Source: an uncultured Collinsella sp. (GTDB lineage Bacteria > Actinomycetota > Coriobacteriia > Coriobacteriales > Coriobacteriaceae). Taken from it: a DNA stretch of 6,487 nucleotides. The notes below the pieces were generated by a model that did no database searches, had not been told where the DNA came from, and saw nothing but the letters and a program-made list of their open reading frames with translations. The translations under genes were made by a program, and so were the position numbers. Numbering within the stretch: position 1 is the first letter of the stretch; each line of letters begins with the position of its first letter. This document shows, piece after piece, positions 5,745 through 6,487 of the stretch. The DNA is taken from assembly GCA_900547805.1 (NCBI GenBank), contig URIE01000100.1, positions 1 to 6,487 of the forward strand, written 5' to 3'.

Positions 5745-6482
5745 ATGAACTCTGCGAAATCTCAATCCTTCCCAAAAGCCACCAGCTTCGACGCAGCACT
5801 CGTACGCTCTAAGATTATGGGGCCGAACCCCCTCAAGCTCTGCGAAGAGCTCCTTTGCGGTGCGAATGTCCCACGCGGCGCCCGCGTCTGCGACCTTGGG
5901 TCGGGCACCGGCATTACCAGCGCCCTGCTTGCCCGCGAATACGGATTTGACACCTACGCCGTCGATCTGTGGAGCGACCCCGTCGAGAACCGCGCATTCT
6001 TTGATTCGCTCGACATCTCGCGCGATACGATTCATCCCGTTCAGGCGGACGCCTCACAGGGCCTACCATTTGAGCACGGCTATTTTGATGCGGTCGTGAG
6101 TATCGACTCGTACAACTACTACGGTCGGGACCCGCACTATCTGGGCGAGCGCCTACTCCCCTACGTAAAGCAAGGCGGGATGCTCTACGTAAGCATCCCC
6201 GGCATGGTTCGCGACTGCCACGACAACCTGCCCGTTTGCCTGCTCAAATCCTGGACACCCGAGCAGCTCGACTATATGCACGACATAGCCTGGTGGCGCG
6301 CCATGATCGAGCCGACCCCCGGCGTCGAGATTGCCTCGATGCAGCCTATGCACTGCACGGACGAAGCATGGGAAGACTGGCTCGCCTGCGACAACGAGTA
6401 CGCAGCAGGCGACCGCGCTGCCGTTGAAACCGGCGCGCTCGAATACCTCAACACCATCGCCATTGTGCTGAGGAAGCTCTAA
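5745..6482 (+). CDS. Class I SAM-dependent methyltransferase, substrate unknown
   Basis: A 245-residue soluble methyltransferase with the Rossmann-type SAM fold. Motif I is CDLGSGTG (49-56), the acidic residue ending the second strand is Asp74 in YAVDLW, ADAS (101-104) contacts the adenine, FDAVVSIDSYNYYG (114-127) is motif IV and KQGGMLYVS (142-150) is the post-motif IV hairpin. The N-terminal MGPNPLKLCEELL segment (25-37) caps the SAM site and is shared by a group of stand-alone bacterial small-molecule methyltransferases of the UbiE-like superfamily. The region from 160 onward is rich in Trp, Cys and acidic residues (WTPEQLDYMHDIAWW, W209/W212) and should form the substrate lid; it gives no clue to the substrate. 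Complete, ATG start, TAA stop 5 bases before the window end. It stands apart from the ABC operon by 278 bases and has its own promoter and a structured leader. Confidence 0.92.
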   Translation: MNSAKSQSFPKATSFDAALVRSKIMGPNPLKLCEELLCGANVPRGARVCDLGSGTGITSALLAREYGFDTYAVDLWSDPVENRAFFDSLDISRDTIHPVQADASQGLPFEHGYFDAVVSIDSYNYYGRDPHYLGERLLPYVKQGGMLYVSIPGMVRDCHDNLPVCLLKSWTPEQLDYMHDIAWWRAMIEPTPGVEIASMQPMHCTDEAWEDWLACDNEYAAGDRAAVETGALEYLNTIAIVLRKL

Positions 6483-6487
6483 ACAAT

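Noticed and set aside
5339..5812. 157-codon plus-strand frame spanning the gap before the methyltransferase
   Set aside because: It begins inside the permease gene and ends inside the methyltransferase in other frames. The internal ATG at 5612 has no spacing to AAGGGG. The middle part is better explained as a structured leader.

Overview
The window is a GC-rich stretch of bacterial chromosome with short intergenic gaps, AAGGAG-type ribosome binding sites and mostly G or C at third codon positions. Gene content and codon use are most like an intestinal actinobacterium of the class Coriobacteriia (Collinsella-like). That assignment is my inference from style and protein flavour; no search was possible. 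I see no mobile element, CRISPR array, tRNA or rRNA.

Left part, mostly minus strand. The first 35 bases probably hold the last codons of a plus-strand gene. It converges on a strong terminator (49-84) that ends a minus-strand operon of two genes: a VUT/YhhQ-type membrane transporter (776-1498) followed 9 bases later by a short-chain dehydrogenase/reductase (86-766). The operon has a good sigma-70-like promoter (1584-1612). Its leader (1512-1554) can fold like a small preQ1 class I riboswitch, with the ligand-dependent helix abutting the ribosome binding site. Riboswitch and transporter family support each other: both point to salvage of a queuosine precursor. The dehydrogenase then becomes a candidate partner gene with no known role there. 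Upstream, and on the same strand, is prfC (peptide chain release factor 3, 1655-3268), with its own promoter and a terminator-like hairpin.

Centre, plus strand. A 217-base divergent region between prfC and the next operon carries three separate inverted repeats. One, GTGTATATA-N16-TATATACAC, overlaps the promoter of a three-gene cassette: a YtrA-subfamily GntR regulator (3486-3866), an ABC ATPase (3890-4771) and a six-helix ABC-2 permease (4768-5466, 4-base ATGA overlap). This is the layout of self-regulated exporters such as Ytr or Pmt, where the regulator responds to a membrane-active compound or peptide and the ABC pair removes it.

Right part. A 278-base gap (5467-5744) contains a perfect TATAAT box set inside two nested inverted repeats. 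Downstream of it is a leader of about 170 bases with mutually exclusive pairings, a GC-rich hairpin and a possible five-codon leader peptide. It precedes a class I SAM-dependent methyltransferase (5745-6482) of unknown substrate. This leader looks like an attenuator and is, with the preQ1-like element, the part of the window most worth testing.
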